A stretch of DNA of 64,000 nucleotides from Arthrobacter sp. Y-9 (lineage in GTDB: Bacteria; Actinomycetota; Actinomycetes; Actinomycetales; Micrococcaceae). The notes under the pieces are model-generated. The model did not search any database and was not told the origin of the DNA. It was given only the letters and a program-made list of their open reading frames with translations. The DNA lies in the NCBI RefSeq assembly GCF_029690065.1, contig NZ_CP121463.1, positions 1,798,001 through 1,862,000 of the forward strand, read 5' to 3'. Made by a program: the position numbers and the translations under genes. Below are positions 34,283-41,989 of the stretch, piece by piece. The stretch's first letter is position 1; each line of letters begins with the position of its first letter.

Positions 34283-34304
34283 GGCCCCCCGGATGCTGCA
34301 CAGT
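34265..34304 (+). promoter_or_regulatory. Rifamycin-associated element (RAE) and helR promoter
   Basis: GGGGCTTGCGGCAAGGCCCC (34269-34288) agrees with the RAE inverted repeat as I remember it from actinobacterial rifamycin-resistance genes. It is extended here to an outer dyad CCGGGGGG/CCCCCCGG (34265-34292) with one unpaired G. TTGCGG (34274-34279) can act as the -35 box, with CACAGT (34299-34304) as a -10 after a 19-base spacer. helR starts 37 bases later. Known RAEs drive rifamycin-inducible expression of resistance genes including helR. Confidence 0.82.
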
Positions 34305-34340
34305 AAGGGGTCCACCGACACGATCCGAGGAGAAGCCATC

Positions 34341-36524
34341 GTGGCCGCCATCACCCCGTCCAGCGTCTTCCAGCTCCCCGAACGCCTCGCCGCCAAGGCC
34401 GACCCGGCCCTGATCGCGGACGACGAACGGCATTTCGCCGCCATCGCCGACAACCTCGACCGCACCCGCTCCGACCTCTCAGAGCGGCTGGACGCCGCAC
34501 GCCGCGCCCCCGGCCGGTCCGGTCAGCAGGCCGTGGACCGCGACGCCGAGATCCGGCGCCTCACCGGTCGGCTGCGCGCGCTGGAGAGATACGGGCTCGA
34601 CCTGTGTCTGGGGCGATTCGTGCCCGCCGACGGCTCGGCGCCGGTCTACATCGGCCGACTGGGCCTGACGGATGCCGACGGCGAGCGCCTCCTGGTCGAC
34701 TGGCGCGCACCCGCGGCCGAGCCGTTCTCCGGCGCGACCCACGCACACCCGCAAGGGGTGGGAAGTCGGCGTCGCTACCGCTGGAGCGGCGGCCATATCG
34801 TCGACTACTGGGATGAGGCCTTCTCCCCCGGCGGAGTGGAGGGTGCGGCATCGCTCGGCGATCTGTCCGCCTTCATCGCGAGCCTGGGCCACAGCCGCAC
34901 GCCGCGCATGCGGGATGTCCTGGGCACCATCCAGGCCGATCAGGACGCGATCATCCGTGCGTCGTCGCAGGGCGCTCTCGTGGTCGACGGCGGCCCGGGC
35001 ACCGGGAAGACGGTCGTGGCCCTGCACCGTGCGGCGTATCTCCTGTACGCGGATCCACGGTTGAGCCGCGGCCGGGGCGGCGTGCTGCTGGTGGGTCCGC
35101 ATCGGCATTACCTGTCCTACGTGGCGGATGTGCTGCCCGGCCTGGGCGAAGAGGGCGTGCAGGCCTGCACCATCCGCGATCTGGTGCCGGAGGGGGCCGC
35201 AGCCCGCGCCGAACGCGATCCGAAGGTCGCCCGCCTCAAGTCGTCCGCGGAGATGGTGCGAGCCATCGAGAAGGCGGTCCGGTTCTATGAGGAGCCGCCC
35301 ACGGAGGGGCTGCTCGTGGAAACTCCGTACCAGGATGTGTGGGTGAGTCCCGATGCCTGGGCCGAGGCCTTCGCCGCCCCGGCGCCCGGCACGCCCCACA
35401 ATGAGGCGCGTGCGGAGGTCTGGGACGAACTGCTCACGCTTCTGGTGGCCACGACCGACGACGGCGAGGCCCCCGACGGTGCTCTCCGCTCGGCACTCGC
35501 CCGCAACGGGGAGCTCGCGGCCGTGTTCAACCGCGCGTGGCCGTTGCTCGAGCACACGGTGGTGGTGGGCGATCTGTGGCGGGTGCCGGCCTTTCTGTCC
35601 CTCTGCGCGCCGTGGCTCACCCCCGAGGAGGTCCGTGTTCTGCAGCGGGAGGAACCCCGGGCCTGGACCCTGGAGGACCTGCCCCTCCTGGACGCGGCCC
35701 GGCTCCGTCTCGGCGACCCCGAAGAAGCCCGGCGTGTTCGCCGCCGGCGGGCGGAGCAGGCCTCGGAGCGTGACGTGATGAACCGGGTGGTGGAGGATCT
35801 GATCGCCGCGGACGACTCCGAGATGCTGGTGATGTCGATGCTGAAGGGCGAGGACCTGCAGGAGGGCCTGGGCGATGAAGGGCTCGTGGGCGCGCCGTCT
35901 CCCGATCTGCTCGCCGGCCCGTTCGGGCATGTGATCGTGGATGAGGCCCAGGAACTCAGTGACGCCGAGTGGCAGATGCTTCTGGCGCGGTGTCCGTCCG
36001 GGAGCCTGACGATCGTTGGAGACCGCGCGCAGGCCCGCCAGGGATTCCCGGAAAGCTGGGCCGAACGGCTCGAACGGGTCGGCGTTCCCGGGGCCCGCGT
36101 GAGCGCGCTCAGCATCAACTACCGCACCCCCGAGGAAGTCATGGCCGAGGCCGCGCCCGCGATCCGTTCCGCACTGCCGGACGCGAACGTCCCGACGTCG
36201 GTCCGGAGCAGCGGTGTTCCGGTCCGGCGCGGTGCGGTCGCCGAACTGGACACGATGCTCAGCACCTGGCTGGCGGAGAACACCGAGGGGATCGCCTGCG
36301 TGATCCGCGCCGTCCCGGAGGACGAGGCTGAGCACCGGCAGGCGGAGGACCCGGCGGATGATCCCCGGGTGACGTTCCTGACGGCCGAAGAGGCCAAGGG
36401 CCTCGAGTTCGACCTGGTGGTGCTCGTGGACCCGGCGGGCTTCGGGGCGGGCATCGAGGTCGCCGTGGACCGCTACGTGGCCATGACCAGGGCGACCCGG
36501 GAGCTGGTGATCCTCGAAGGCTGA
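34341..36524 (+). CDS. helR: HelR/HelD-like RNA polymerase-associated helicase protein
   Basis: A 727-residue UvrD/Rep-like ATPase of the actinobacterial HelD class. A coiled-coil N-terminal arm (residues 20-85) is followed by RYGLDLCLGRF and LVDWRAPAAEPFS, typical of HelD. Walker A is GGPGTGKT (217-224), Walker B HVIVDEAQELSD, motif IV-like SINYRTPEEVMAEA, and motif VI VDRYVAMTRATRELVIL. HelR binds RNA polymerase and displaces rifamycins from it, giving resistance. GTG 34341 is chosen because GAGGAG lies eight bases upstream; the frame is open back to 34101 through the promoter. The RAE 50 bases upstream distinguishes a HelR from a general HelD. Confidence 0.88.
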   Translation: MAAITPSSVFQLPERLAAKADPALIADDERHFAAIADNLDRTRSDLSERLDAARRAPGRSGQQAVDRDAEIRRLTGRLRALERYGLDLCLGRFVPADGSAPVYIGRLGLTDADGERLLVDWRAPAAEPFSGATHAHPQGVGSRRRYRWSGGHIVDYWDEAFSPGGVEGAASLGDLSAFIASLGHSRTPRMRDVLGTIQADQDAIIRASSQGALVVDGGPGTGKTVVALHRAAYLLYADPRLSRGRGGVLLVGPHRHYLSYVADVLPGLGEEGVQACTIRDLVPEGAAARAERDPKVARLKSSAEMVRAIEKAVRFYEEPPTEGLLVETPYQDVWVSPDAWAEAFAAPAPGTPHNEARAEVWDELLTLLVATTDDGEAPDGALRSALARNGELAAVFNRAWPLLEHTVVVGDLWRVPAFLSLCAPWLTPEEVRVLQREEPRAWTLEDLPLLDAARLRLGDPEEARRVRRRRAEQASERDVMNRVVEDLIAADDSEMLVMSMLKGEDLQEGLGDEGLVGAPSPDLLAGPFGHVIVDEAQELSDAEWQMLLARCPSGSLTIVGDRAQARQGFPESWAERLERVGVPGARVSALSINYRTPEEVMAEAAPAIRSALPDANVPTSVRSSGVPVRRGAVAELDTMLSTWLAENTEGIACVIRAVPEDEAEHRQAEDPADDPRVTFLTAEEAKGLEFDLVVLVDPAGFGAGIEVAVDRYVAMTRATRELVILEG

Positions 36525-36597
36525 GGCGCCCGCCCGGGCGTTCCAGCACTGCCCTGAACCGCCGTCGAGATTCTTTCCGAAATCTCGCTATTCAGTC

Positions 36598-36646
36598 TTG
36601 CTAAGTACCAGTAGTCAGTGATACTTTCTAGTGGTACCAAGTATTA
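36598..36646 (+). promoter_or_regulatory. Promoter and candidate PadR operator
   Basis: TTGCTA (36598-36603), a 16-base spacer and GATACT (36620-36625) form a promoter. TGATACTT (36619-36626) and AAGTATTA (36639-36646) are inverted arms 12 bases apart around a central GGTACC, so the left arm covers the -10 box. The local AT content is much higher than in the surroundings. This is the expected place for PadR autoregulation. Confidence 0.6.
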
Positions 36647-36669
36647 CCGAGTAGTGAAAGGAGGAACCG

Positions 36670-37008
36670 ATGGGCAAGCAGATGACCGAGATGCTCAAAG
36701 GCACCTTGGAGGGCATCGTCCTCGCCCTCCTGGCCGAGCAGCCGGCTTATGGATATGAGATCACCGCGCGCCTGCGGGACCGGGGCTTCGCCGACATCGC
36801 GGAGGGCACCATCTACGCCCTCCTGGTGCGGCTCGAGCAGAAGAAGCTCGTGGACGTCCAGAAGGTGCCGAGTGAGAAGGGACCGCCCCGCAAGGTGTTC
36901 ACCCTCAACGCGCAGGGAGCCCAGGAGCTCGACGAGTTCTGGAAGACCTGGACGTTCCTCGCACAGCACATCGAACAGCTGAACAAGACCGGAAACAAGG
37001 AGAACTGA
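36670..37008 (+). CDS. PadR-family transcriptional repressor
   Basis: A 112-residue winged-helix protein of PadR subfamily 2 (LmrR-like). GTLEGIVLALLAEQPAYGYEITARLRDRGF holds the first helices (quoted by residues 11-40), GTIYALLVRLEQKKLVD is the recognition region and PPRKVFTLNAQGAQEL the wing. A single C-terminal dimerisation helix follows. Such regulators bind drugs at the dimer interface and control adjacent ABC exporters. GAAAGGAGG precedes ATG 36670. A dyad over the promoter suggests autorepression. The gene opens the PadR-DUF1048-ABC operon, with DUF1048 two bases downstream. Confidence 0.9.
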   Translation: MGKQMTEMLKGTLEGIVLALLAEQPAYGYEITARLRDRGFADIAEGTIYALLVRLEQKKLVDVQKVPSEKGPPRKVFTLNAQGAQELDEFWKTWTFLAQHIEQLNKTGNKEN

Positions 37009-37010
37009 TC

Positions 37011-37382
37011 ATGGCCGCGAAGTGGATCGAAGCGCTCACCGGATCGCTCGAACAGAAGAAGCAGTACCGCCAGGCGAAGGCCCGGCTCGACGCCCTCCCC
37101 TCCCCATACCGTGAGGTGGCCAACGCCCAGCACCGCTACTCGATGTACTACGGCGGGATCACCGACGGCGACACCCTCGTCCAGATGTTCCTGGACCTGG
37201 CCGACCTCTGGGAGCGTGCGGCGCTGGACGGCACCCCCATCATCGCCATCGTCGGCGAGGACCCCGTGGAATTCGCCGAGAACTACGCCCAGTCCTACGG
37301 TGGCGCCCAGTGGATCGACAAGGAGCGCGCCCGCCTCATCAAGGCGGTCGATGACGCGAAGACGCAGGAGGACAGGCCATGA
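37011..37382 (+). CDS. DUF1048-family protein
   Basis: A 123-residue soluble helical protein. Segments such as KARLDALPSPYREVANAQHRYSMYYGG (residues about 25-50), MFLDLADLWERAALDGTPI, IVGEDPVEFAENYAQSYGG and IDKERARL are characteristic of DUF1048 proteins. These are regularly encoded between a PadR regulator and a drug-type ABC exporter. The biochemical role is not known. Here it starts two bases after padR, and its stop overlaps the ABC ATPase start by four bases, so it is translated together with them. Confidence 0.82.
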   Translation: MAAKWIEALTGSLEQKKQYRQAKARLDALPSPYREVANAQHRYSMYYGGITDGDTLVQMFLDLADLWERAALDGTPIIAIVGEDPVEFAENYAQSYGGAQWIDKERARLIKAVDDAKTQEDRP

Positions 37383-38155
37383 GCGCGCCGGCCATCTCCG
37401 TCCGTGGCATCGAGAAGTCCTACAAGGACCTCCCGGTCCTCCGCGGCGTCGATTTCGAGGTCGAAAGAGGCGGGATCTTCGCCCTCCTCGGCTCGAACGG
37501 CGCCGGGAAGACCACCATGGTGCGGATCCTCTCAACCCTCCTTCGGGCCGACGCCGGCACCGCCACGGTGCTGGGCCACGACGTCGCGCGTGAAGGCCTG
37601 AGCGTCCGCGAAGTCATCAGCCTCACCGGACAGTTCGCGGCCGTGGACGAGATCCTCACCGGCCGGGAGAACCTGGTGCTCGTCGCGAAACTCCGACACG
37701 TCCCCGATCCCGGCGGCGTCGCCGACGAACTCCTGGCGGCCTTCCGTCTCACGGAGGCCGGCGGCCGGAAGGCCGGCAGCTATTCCGGAGGGATGCGGCG
37801 CCGTCTCGACATCGCGATGAGCCTGGTGGGGCACCCCGAGGTGATCTATCTGGACGAGCCGACCACCGGACTCGACCCCGAAGCCCGCCTCGAAGTCTGG
37901 GAGGTCGTCAAGGGTCTCGCCGCCGGCGGCACCACGGTCCTGCTGACCACGCAGTACCTCGACGAGGCGGAGCATCTGGCCGACCGCATCGCCATTCTGC
38001 ACGAAGGCCGGATCATCGCCAACGGCACCCTGGCGGAGCTCAAACAGCTCCTTCCGGCGGCCACGGTGGAGTATGTCGAGAAGCAGCCGACGCTCGAGGA
38101 GATCTTCCTCCAGCTCATCGGTCCACGTCAGACCCAGAAGGAGGACGCGTCATGA
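37379..38155 (+). CDS. ABC transporter ATPase (DrrA-like drug exporter)
   Basis: A 258-residue nucleotide-binding subunit. Walker A is GSNGAGKTT (about residues 38-46), the Q-loop is SLTGQFAAVD, the signature is YSGGMRRRLDIA, Walker B is VIYLDEPTTGLDP, and the H-loop lies in LLTTQYLDEAEHLAD. The Q-loop context and the C-terminal TLEEIFLQLIG segment match the DrrA/daunorubicin-resistance group, which exports hydrophobic drugs or lipids. It overlaps the DUF1048 gene and the permease gene by four bases each. Transported molecules cannot be named. Confidence 0.93.
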   Translation: MSAPAISVRGIEKSYKDLPVLRGVDFEVERGGIFALLGSNGAGKTTMVRILSTLLRADAGTATVLGHDVAREGLSVREVISLTGQFAAVDEILTGRENLVLVAKLRHVPDPGGVADELLAAFRLTEAGGRKAGSYSGGMRRRLDIAMSLVGHPEVIYLDEPTTGLDPEARLEVWEVVKGLAAGGTTVLLTTQYLDEAEHLADRIAILHEGRIIANGTLAELKQLLPAATVEYVEKQPTLEEIFLQLIGPRQTQKEDAS

Positions 38156-38919
38156 GCACCCATGCGCTCGCGGACACCGCAACACTCACCGGCCGCTCCC
38201 TGCGGCACATCTTCCGCAGCGCGGACACCATCATCACCACGGCGGTCACCCCGATCGCCCTGATGCTGCTCTTCGTCTACGTGTTCGGAGGAGCGCTCCG
38301 ACAGAGCACCGGGACCGAGAACTACGTCAACTACCTGCTGCCGGGCATCCTGCTCATCGCCATCGCCTCCGGCATCGCGTACACGGCGTTCCGGCTGTTC
38401 ACCGATCTGCAGAGCGGGATCTTCGAGCGCTTCCACTCCATGCCGATCGCCCGGTCCAGCGTGCTCTGGGCTCACGTGCTGACCTCGATGGTGGCCAACG
38501 GGATCACGTTGGTGATCATCTTCGGCGTCGGGTTCCTCATGGGCTTTCGCACCGGAGCGAGCGTGCTCGCCTGGCTCGGCGTCATCGGGATCCTGCTGCT
38601 CTTCACCCTGGCGCTCACCTGGCTCGCCATCATCGCAGGCCTGAGTGCCAAGACCACCGACGGCGCGAGCGCCTTCTCCTATCCGCTCATCTTCCTGCCG
38701 TTCATCAGCTCGGCCTTCGTGCCGACGGCCACCATGCCCGGTCCGGTGCGGTGGTTCGCCGAGAACCAGCCCGTGACTTCGATCGTGAACACGATCCAGG
38801 CGCTGTTCGCCGGACAACCGGTGGGAAGCGACATCTGGGTCGCGCTGGCCTGGTGCGTCGGAATCCTCGTGGTCGCCTACGTGCTGGCGATCGCGGCCTA
38901 CCGGAAGAAGATCAGTTGA
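38152..38919 (+). CDS. ABC-2 type permease (DrrB-like)
   Basis: A 255-residue integral membrane protein with six predicted helices: TIITTAVTPIALMLLFVYVFGG, YLLPGILLIAIASGIAYTAF, ITLVIIFGVGFLMGF and three more. A DrrB-type cytoplasmic loop includes GIFERFHSMPIARSSVLWAHV. It should pair with the upstream ATPase to form a homodimeric half-exporter complex. AENQPVTSIVNTIQALF near the C terminus is a family feature. The gene ends the padR operon and is followed by a terminator hairpin. Confidence 0.92.
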   Translation: MSTHALADTATLTGRSLRHIFRSADTIITTAVTPIALMLLFVYVFGGALRQSTGTENYVNYLLPGILLIAIASGIAYTAFRLFTDLQSGIFERFHSMPIARSSVLWAHVLTSMVANGITLVIIFGVGFLMGFRTGASVLAWLGVIGILLLFTLALTWLAIIAGLSAKTTDGASAFSYPLIFLPFISSAFVPTATMPGPVRWFAENQPVTSIVNTIQALFAGQPVGSDIWVALAWCVGILVVAYVLAIAAYRKKIS

Positions 38920-38937
38920 GCACAGCGAGCGAAACGG

Positions 38938-38975
38938 AACGCTCCGCCCGGGTTCTTGCCCGGACGGGGCGTTTC
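38938..38975. terminator. Terminator between the ABC permease gene and idi
   Basis: CGCCCGGG and CCCGGACG-type arms, extended by AACGC/GCGTT, form a long hairpin with a TTCTTG loop, 19 bases after the permease stop and before the convergent idi stop. Confidence 0.7.
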
Positions 38976-39000
38976 GCCGCGCTCGCGGGCGGTCCGGCGG

Positions 39001-39558
39001 CTACTGGTCGTGCGAGGTCACCCAAAGCTCACGGCCCAGCGCCGCGTGCTGGAGCACGAGCCAGGGACTGAAAACGAAGGGCGTCGCGGTGATCGCCTGG
39101 TCCACGCGGTCAGGAGACGCCCAGGCCCACGAATCGACCTCCTCTGGAGACGGTTCCGGGTCACGGTCGATCCTGGCGACGAACACCGGACAGATCTCGT
39201 GCTCCACCACGCCGCTGGAGTCCACGGCCCGGTACCGGAAATCGGGCAGCACGCTGCGCACCTCGGTGATCTCCAGCCCGAGTTCCTCCCGCGCGCGACG
39301 CCGGACGGCCTCTTCCAGCGGCTCCCCCGGCGCCGGATGGCCACAGAAGGAATTGGTCCAGACTCCCGGCCATGCCGCCTTGGAGAGGCTCCGCCTCGTC
39401 AGCAGCACCCTCCCCTGCCCGTCCACGAGGTGACAGGAGAAGGCGAGGTGGAGCGGCGTCGTCGTGGTGTGCACGGTCGCCTTGGGCGCCGTGCCGAGCA
39501 GCTCCCCATGCTCGGAGACCAGCTGGACGAGTGAGGTGTCGTACGCCGAGTAGTTCAT
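39001..39558 (-). CDS. idi: Isopentenyl-diphosphate delta-isomerase, type 1
   Basis: A 185-residue Nudix-fold enzyme that interconverts IPP and DMAPP for carotenoid and other isoprenoid synthesis. LHLAFSCHLVDGQGRVLLTRRSLSKAAWPGVW (residues 37-68, by position) carries metal-binding histidines. TNSFCGHPAPGE has the catalytic Cys, EEAVRRRAREELGLEI is the Nudix helix, and EVDSWAWAS holds the catalytic Glu region. ATG 39558 gives the family length. The start overlaps the stop of the DUF2867-like gene by four bases, and the operon is divergent from crtE, which uses its products. Confidence 0.95.
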   Translation of the reverse strand: MNYSAYDTSLVQLVSEHGELLGTAPKATVHTTTTPLHLAFSCHLVDGQGRVLLTRRSLSKAAWPGVWTNSFCGHPAPGEPLEEAVRRRAREELGLEITEVRSVLPDFRYRAVDSSGVVEHEICPVFVARIDRDPEPSPEEVDSWAWASPDRVDQAITATPFVFSPWLVLQHAALGRELWVTSHDQ

Positions 39559-39941
39559 GAAGGCCTTTCCGCAAGGGGGTCGTGGGCGAGGTGACGGTTC
39601 AGGCGCTCGCCGATGCCGCGCAGCACTCTCCGCCGGAACGGCAGGAGCCTGGCCCAGTGGAGCCGCGCCGACCGGTCGTGATGCGGCAGGAAGATCACCC
39701 GCTGCCGGCAGACGCACTCGTTCCCCAGGTCGGCCAGGGAGAGCTCCAGCCAGAGGCGGCCCTGGCGCAGGCGCCCGGCGCGCAGCAGGACCGACCGGCC
39801 CGGCTCCACGGACTCGATGCACCAATAGCTTTTGCCCCGGCCCGCCGGCGTCGCGATGCCGGACGAGCCGTACGCGTCGATCACGCGCCACACGTCCTGA
39901 GCGCTGGACGAACAGCGCCACTCCCTGGTCTCGGTCAGCAT
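39555..39941 (-). CDS. DUF2867/SRPBCC-like small protein in the carotenoid locus
   Basis: A 128-residue protein. The N-terminal part, REWRCSSSAQDVWRVIDAYG, looks like the first strand and helix of an SRPBCC/START-like fold. The C-terminal part (LELSLADLGNECVCRQRVIFLPHHDRSARLHWARLLPF, residues about 65-102) resembles DUF2867 proteins. It may bind a hydrophobic ligand, which would fit the carotenoid context, but no catalytic residues are evident. It sits between the TspO-like gene and idi with tight spacing, so the three form one operon. Confidence 0.65.
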   Translation of the reverse strand: MLTETREWRCSSSAQDVWRVIDAYGSSGIATPAGRGKSYWCIESVEPGRSVLLRAGRLRQGRLWLELSLADLGNECVCRQRVIFLPHHDRSARLHWARLLPFRRRVLRGIGERLNRHLAHDPLAERPS

Positions 39942-39945
39942 CGGG

Positions 39946-40734
39946 CTAGGCCCTGACCGTCCGGCGCCGTACCAGGAGCAGCGCCGCTCCCAGCACCACA
40001 GCGATGGCGGCGAGGAGCGCCACGAGCGCGACGTCGCCGGAGTAGCGAGGACCCTGCCAGCGCGCGACGGCGATCCAGGCGACTCCCCAGACCATGGACA
40101 CCAGCGGAGCCCAGGCCCCGCGGCGCGCGAGCGCCCATCCGATCAGGACGACGACGGCGAGCACCGCCACCGACGCCGGCACCTCGGGCCAGGCGACGCC
40201 GGCCCACGTGAGCACCGCCGCCACATTCGCCACGGTGGCGACGCAGATCCAGCCGAGATAGAGGCCGAAGACGGCGACGCTCAGCACCCACTCCGCGCCT
40301 GCCCGGGGCGTGACGCCCTCGGTCAGCACGAGAATCCGGCACAGGACCGCGAGCAGCAGGATCATGACCACCAGGGTGGCCGGGAGACTGCCGAGCTGGG
40401 CGGCCCAGAGCCACGCGGCATTGAGCAACATGGACGCGGCGGCCCACGGCCTGAGCCGCTGCTGCAGCGCGTCCCTCCGAGCCCGGCGACCGAGCTGCCA
40501 CACCGCATAGGCCAGGAGCCCCAGGTAGATCACACTCCAGATGCCGAAGGCGGCGTTGGCCGGAGCCAGCGGAGTGGCGGTGCTGGAGAGGTAGCCTCCC
40601 GCCGCGGAGGCTACCGGAGTCAGACCGAACGCCCCGGACCCTCCGGCCGCCAGGACCAGCGCCAGAAGAGCGGCCGCAAGCGTCGCCACGGCCGGGACGA
40701 GGTGCGACTTCGGGGACTGCAGTGCCATCGACAT
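39946..40734 (-). CDS. TspO/MBR-type tryptophan-rich membrane protein
   Basis: A 262-residue protein with about eight hydrophobic segments. It resembles the larger TspO-related family (NAAFGIWSVIYLGLLAYAVWQ, WAAASMLLNAAWLWAAQLG, LYLGWICVATVANVAAVL). Classical TspO proteins are about 160 residues with five helices; this one has extra C-terminal helices. TspO proteins bind porphyrins and repress carotenoid synthesis in Rhodobacter, but their role in actinobacteria is not established. ATG 40734 follows GAGGAGG; an upstream ATG at 40803 lies within the promoter region and is rejected. It is the first gene of the idi operon and divergent from crtE. Confidence 0.75.
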   Translation of the reverse strand: MSMALQSPKSHLVPAVATLAAALLALVLAAGGSGAFGLTPVASAAGGYLSSTATPLAPANAAFGIWSVIYLGLLAYAVWQLGRRARRDALQQRLRPWAAASMLLNAAWLWAAQLGSLPATLVVMILLLAVLCRILVLTEGVTPRAGAEWVLSVAVFGLYLGWICVATVANVAAVLTWAGVAWPEVPASVAVLAVVVLIGWALARRGAWAPLVSMVWGVAWIAVARWQGPRYSGDVALVALLAAIAVVLGAALLLVRRRTVRA

Positions 40735-40770
40735 GGTGTCCTCCTCTGGACAATCGAGCGTTCCTAGACA

Positions 40771-40800
40771 ACCATATTTGTAGATAGTCGAGATATACAA
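40771..40800. promoter_or_regulatory. Divergent crt promoter region with an operator-like dyad
   Basis: TTGTAGAT (40778-40785), seven bases, ATATACAA (40793-40800) form an 8-7-8 inverted repeat with one mismatch in AT-rich DNA between the TspO-like gene and crtE. On the minus strand TTGTAT (40800-40795), an 18-base spacer and TATGGT (40776-40771) make a promoter for the TspO-like/idi operon that overlaps the dyad. A related half-site, TAGACAAC, lies at 40765-40772. A MarR-type regulator (CrtR) controls crtE in Corynebacterium; no such gene is present here. Confidence 0.55.
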
Positions 40801-40855
40801 CAAGCTAGATGTTCTAAGAGCTAGGCAGTTCTGCCGAACGAGTCAAGGAGTGGAC

Positions 40856-41989
40856 ATGAGCAGTGCGACCCAGACGGCGTGGACGGCGCCGGAACTTCAC
40901 CTCCCCGAGACCCACACCACCCGACAGCAGCCCACGGCGGCACCCACGGCACCCGCCGTCGCCGAGTGGCCCCGCACGTCCCGCCTGGTGGACGAGCAGA
41001 TCGTGGACATCATCACCTCGGAGATCGACGCCACCAACTCCGTGCAGGCCCGCGGACTGTGGCGCCATCTGGCGGACTCCTTCGAGGGCGGCAAACGGCT
41101 CCGTCCTCAGCTCGTCTGGACAAGTTATGCGGCGTTCGGCGGCACGGACGCCCTGCGGTGTTCGGCTCTCGGGGCGGCCTTCGAACTGCTGCACGCGGCG
41201 CTCGTGATCCATGACGACGTGATCGATCAGGACCTCACCCGACGGGGACGCACGAACATCGCCGGGATCTACGGCCGAGGCGCTCTCGAGCGCGGGATGC
41301 CGGAGGAGGAAGCGCGCCACGTCGGCCGCTCGGTCGCCATCGTCGCCGGGGACATGCTCCTGGCCGCCGCCTTCCGCGCCGTGCGCGAACTGGACTGCCC
41401 GGAGCCCGCCCGTCAGGCGATCGCCGACCTCATGGACCGCGCCGTCGCCGACGCCGCGAGTGGAGAGCTCGAAGACATCCTGATCGCCCAGGACGCTTCC
41501 ATCTCGCTGGGGGATGTGCTGGAGATGGAACGCCAGAAGACGGCCGTGTACTCGTTCGCCGCTCCACTGGCAGCCGGAGCCTTGCTGGCCGGAGCTCCCG
41601 CCGCTGCGGCCGCGGCCCTTGAATTGCTGGGCGAGAAAGTCGGCATCGCCTATCAGGTCATCGACGACGTCCTCGGCACCTTCGGCGACCCAGGACAGAC
41701 CGGAAAGTCGGTGACGTCCGATCTGCGCGGCGGCAAGATGACGGCCCTGACGGCCCTCGGCAAGCGAGACCCGCAGGTCTCCTCTCGCCTGCACGCGGTG
41801 GCCGGCACCGACGACGTCGAGGCCCTGAAAGCGGCGCTGCACCGTGCGGGCGCGGACGACTCGGCCCTGGCGCTGGCCCACGAACTCGTCAGCGAGGCGC
41901 TCCAGGACGCCGCGGACGCCGGACTGCCGGCGCCCCTGCGGACCGACCTGACCCGCATCTGCAACCACGTCCTGCACCGGGAGAACTGA
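40856..41989 (+). CDS. crtE: Geranylgeranyl diphosphate synthase
   Basis: A 377-residue trans-isoprenyl diphosphate synthase making GGPP from IPP and allylic substrates. The first Asp-rich motif is HDDVIDQD (DDxxD) and the second is QVIDDVLGTFGD. FEGGKRLRPQLVW provides the diphosphate-binding basic residues. The N-terminal 35 residues, rich in Pro and Thr, are extra and probably disordered. AAGGAG lies five bases before ATG 40856. It heads the crtE-B-I-Ye-Yf-Eb operon, with the crtB start overlapping its stop by one base (TGATG). Confidence 0.94.
   Translation: MSSATQTAWTAPELHLPETHTTRQQPTAAPTAPAVAEWPRTSRLVDEQIVDIITSEIDATNSVQARGLWRHLADSFEGGKRLRPQLVWTSYAAFGGTDALRCSALGAAFELLHAALVIHDDVIDQDLTRRGRTNIAGIYGRGALERGMPEEEARHVGRSVAIVAGDMLLAAAFRAVRELDCPEPARQAIADLMDRAVADAASGELEDILIAQDASISLGDVLEMERQKTAVYSFAAPLAAGALLAGAPAAAAAALELLGEKVGIAYQVIDDVLGTFGDPGQTGKSVTSDLRGGKMTALTALGKRDPQVSSRLHAVAGTDDVEALKAALHRAGADDSALALAHELVSEALQDAADAGLPAPLRTDLTRICNHVLHREN

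Noticed and set aside
34101-34340. An 80-codon upstream extension of helR
   Set aside because: It would translate the RAE and promoter region, and GTG 34341 has a strong ribosome site at the right distance.
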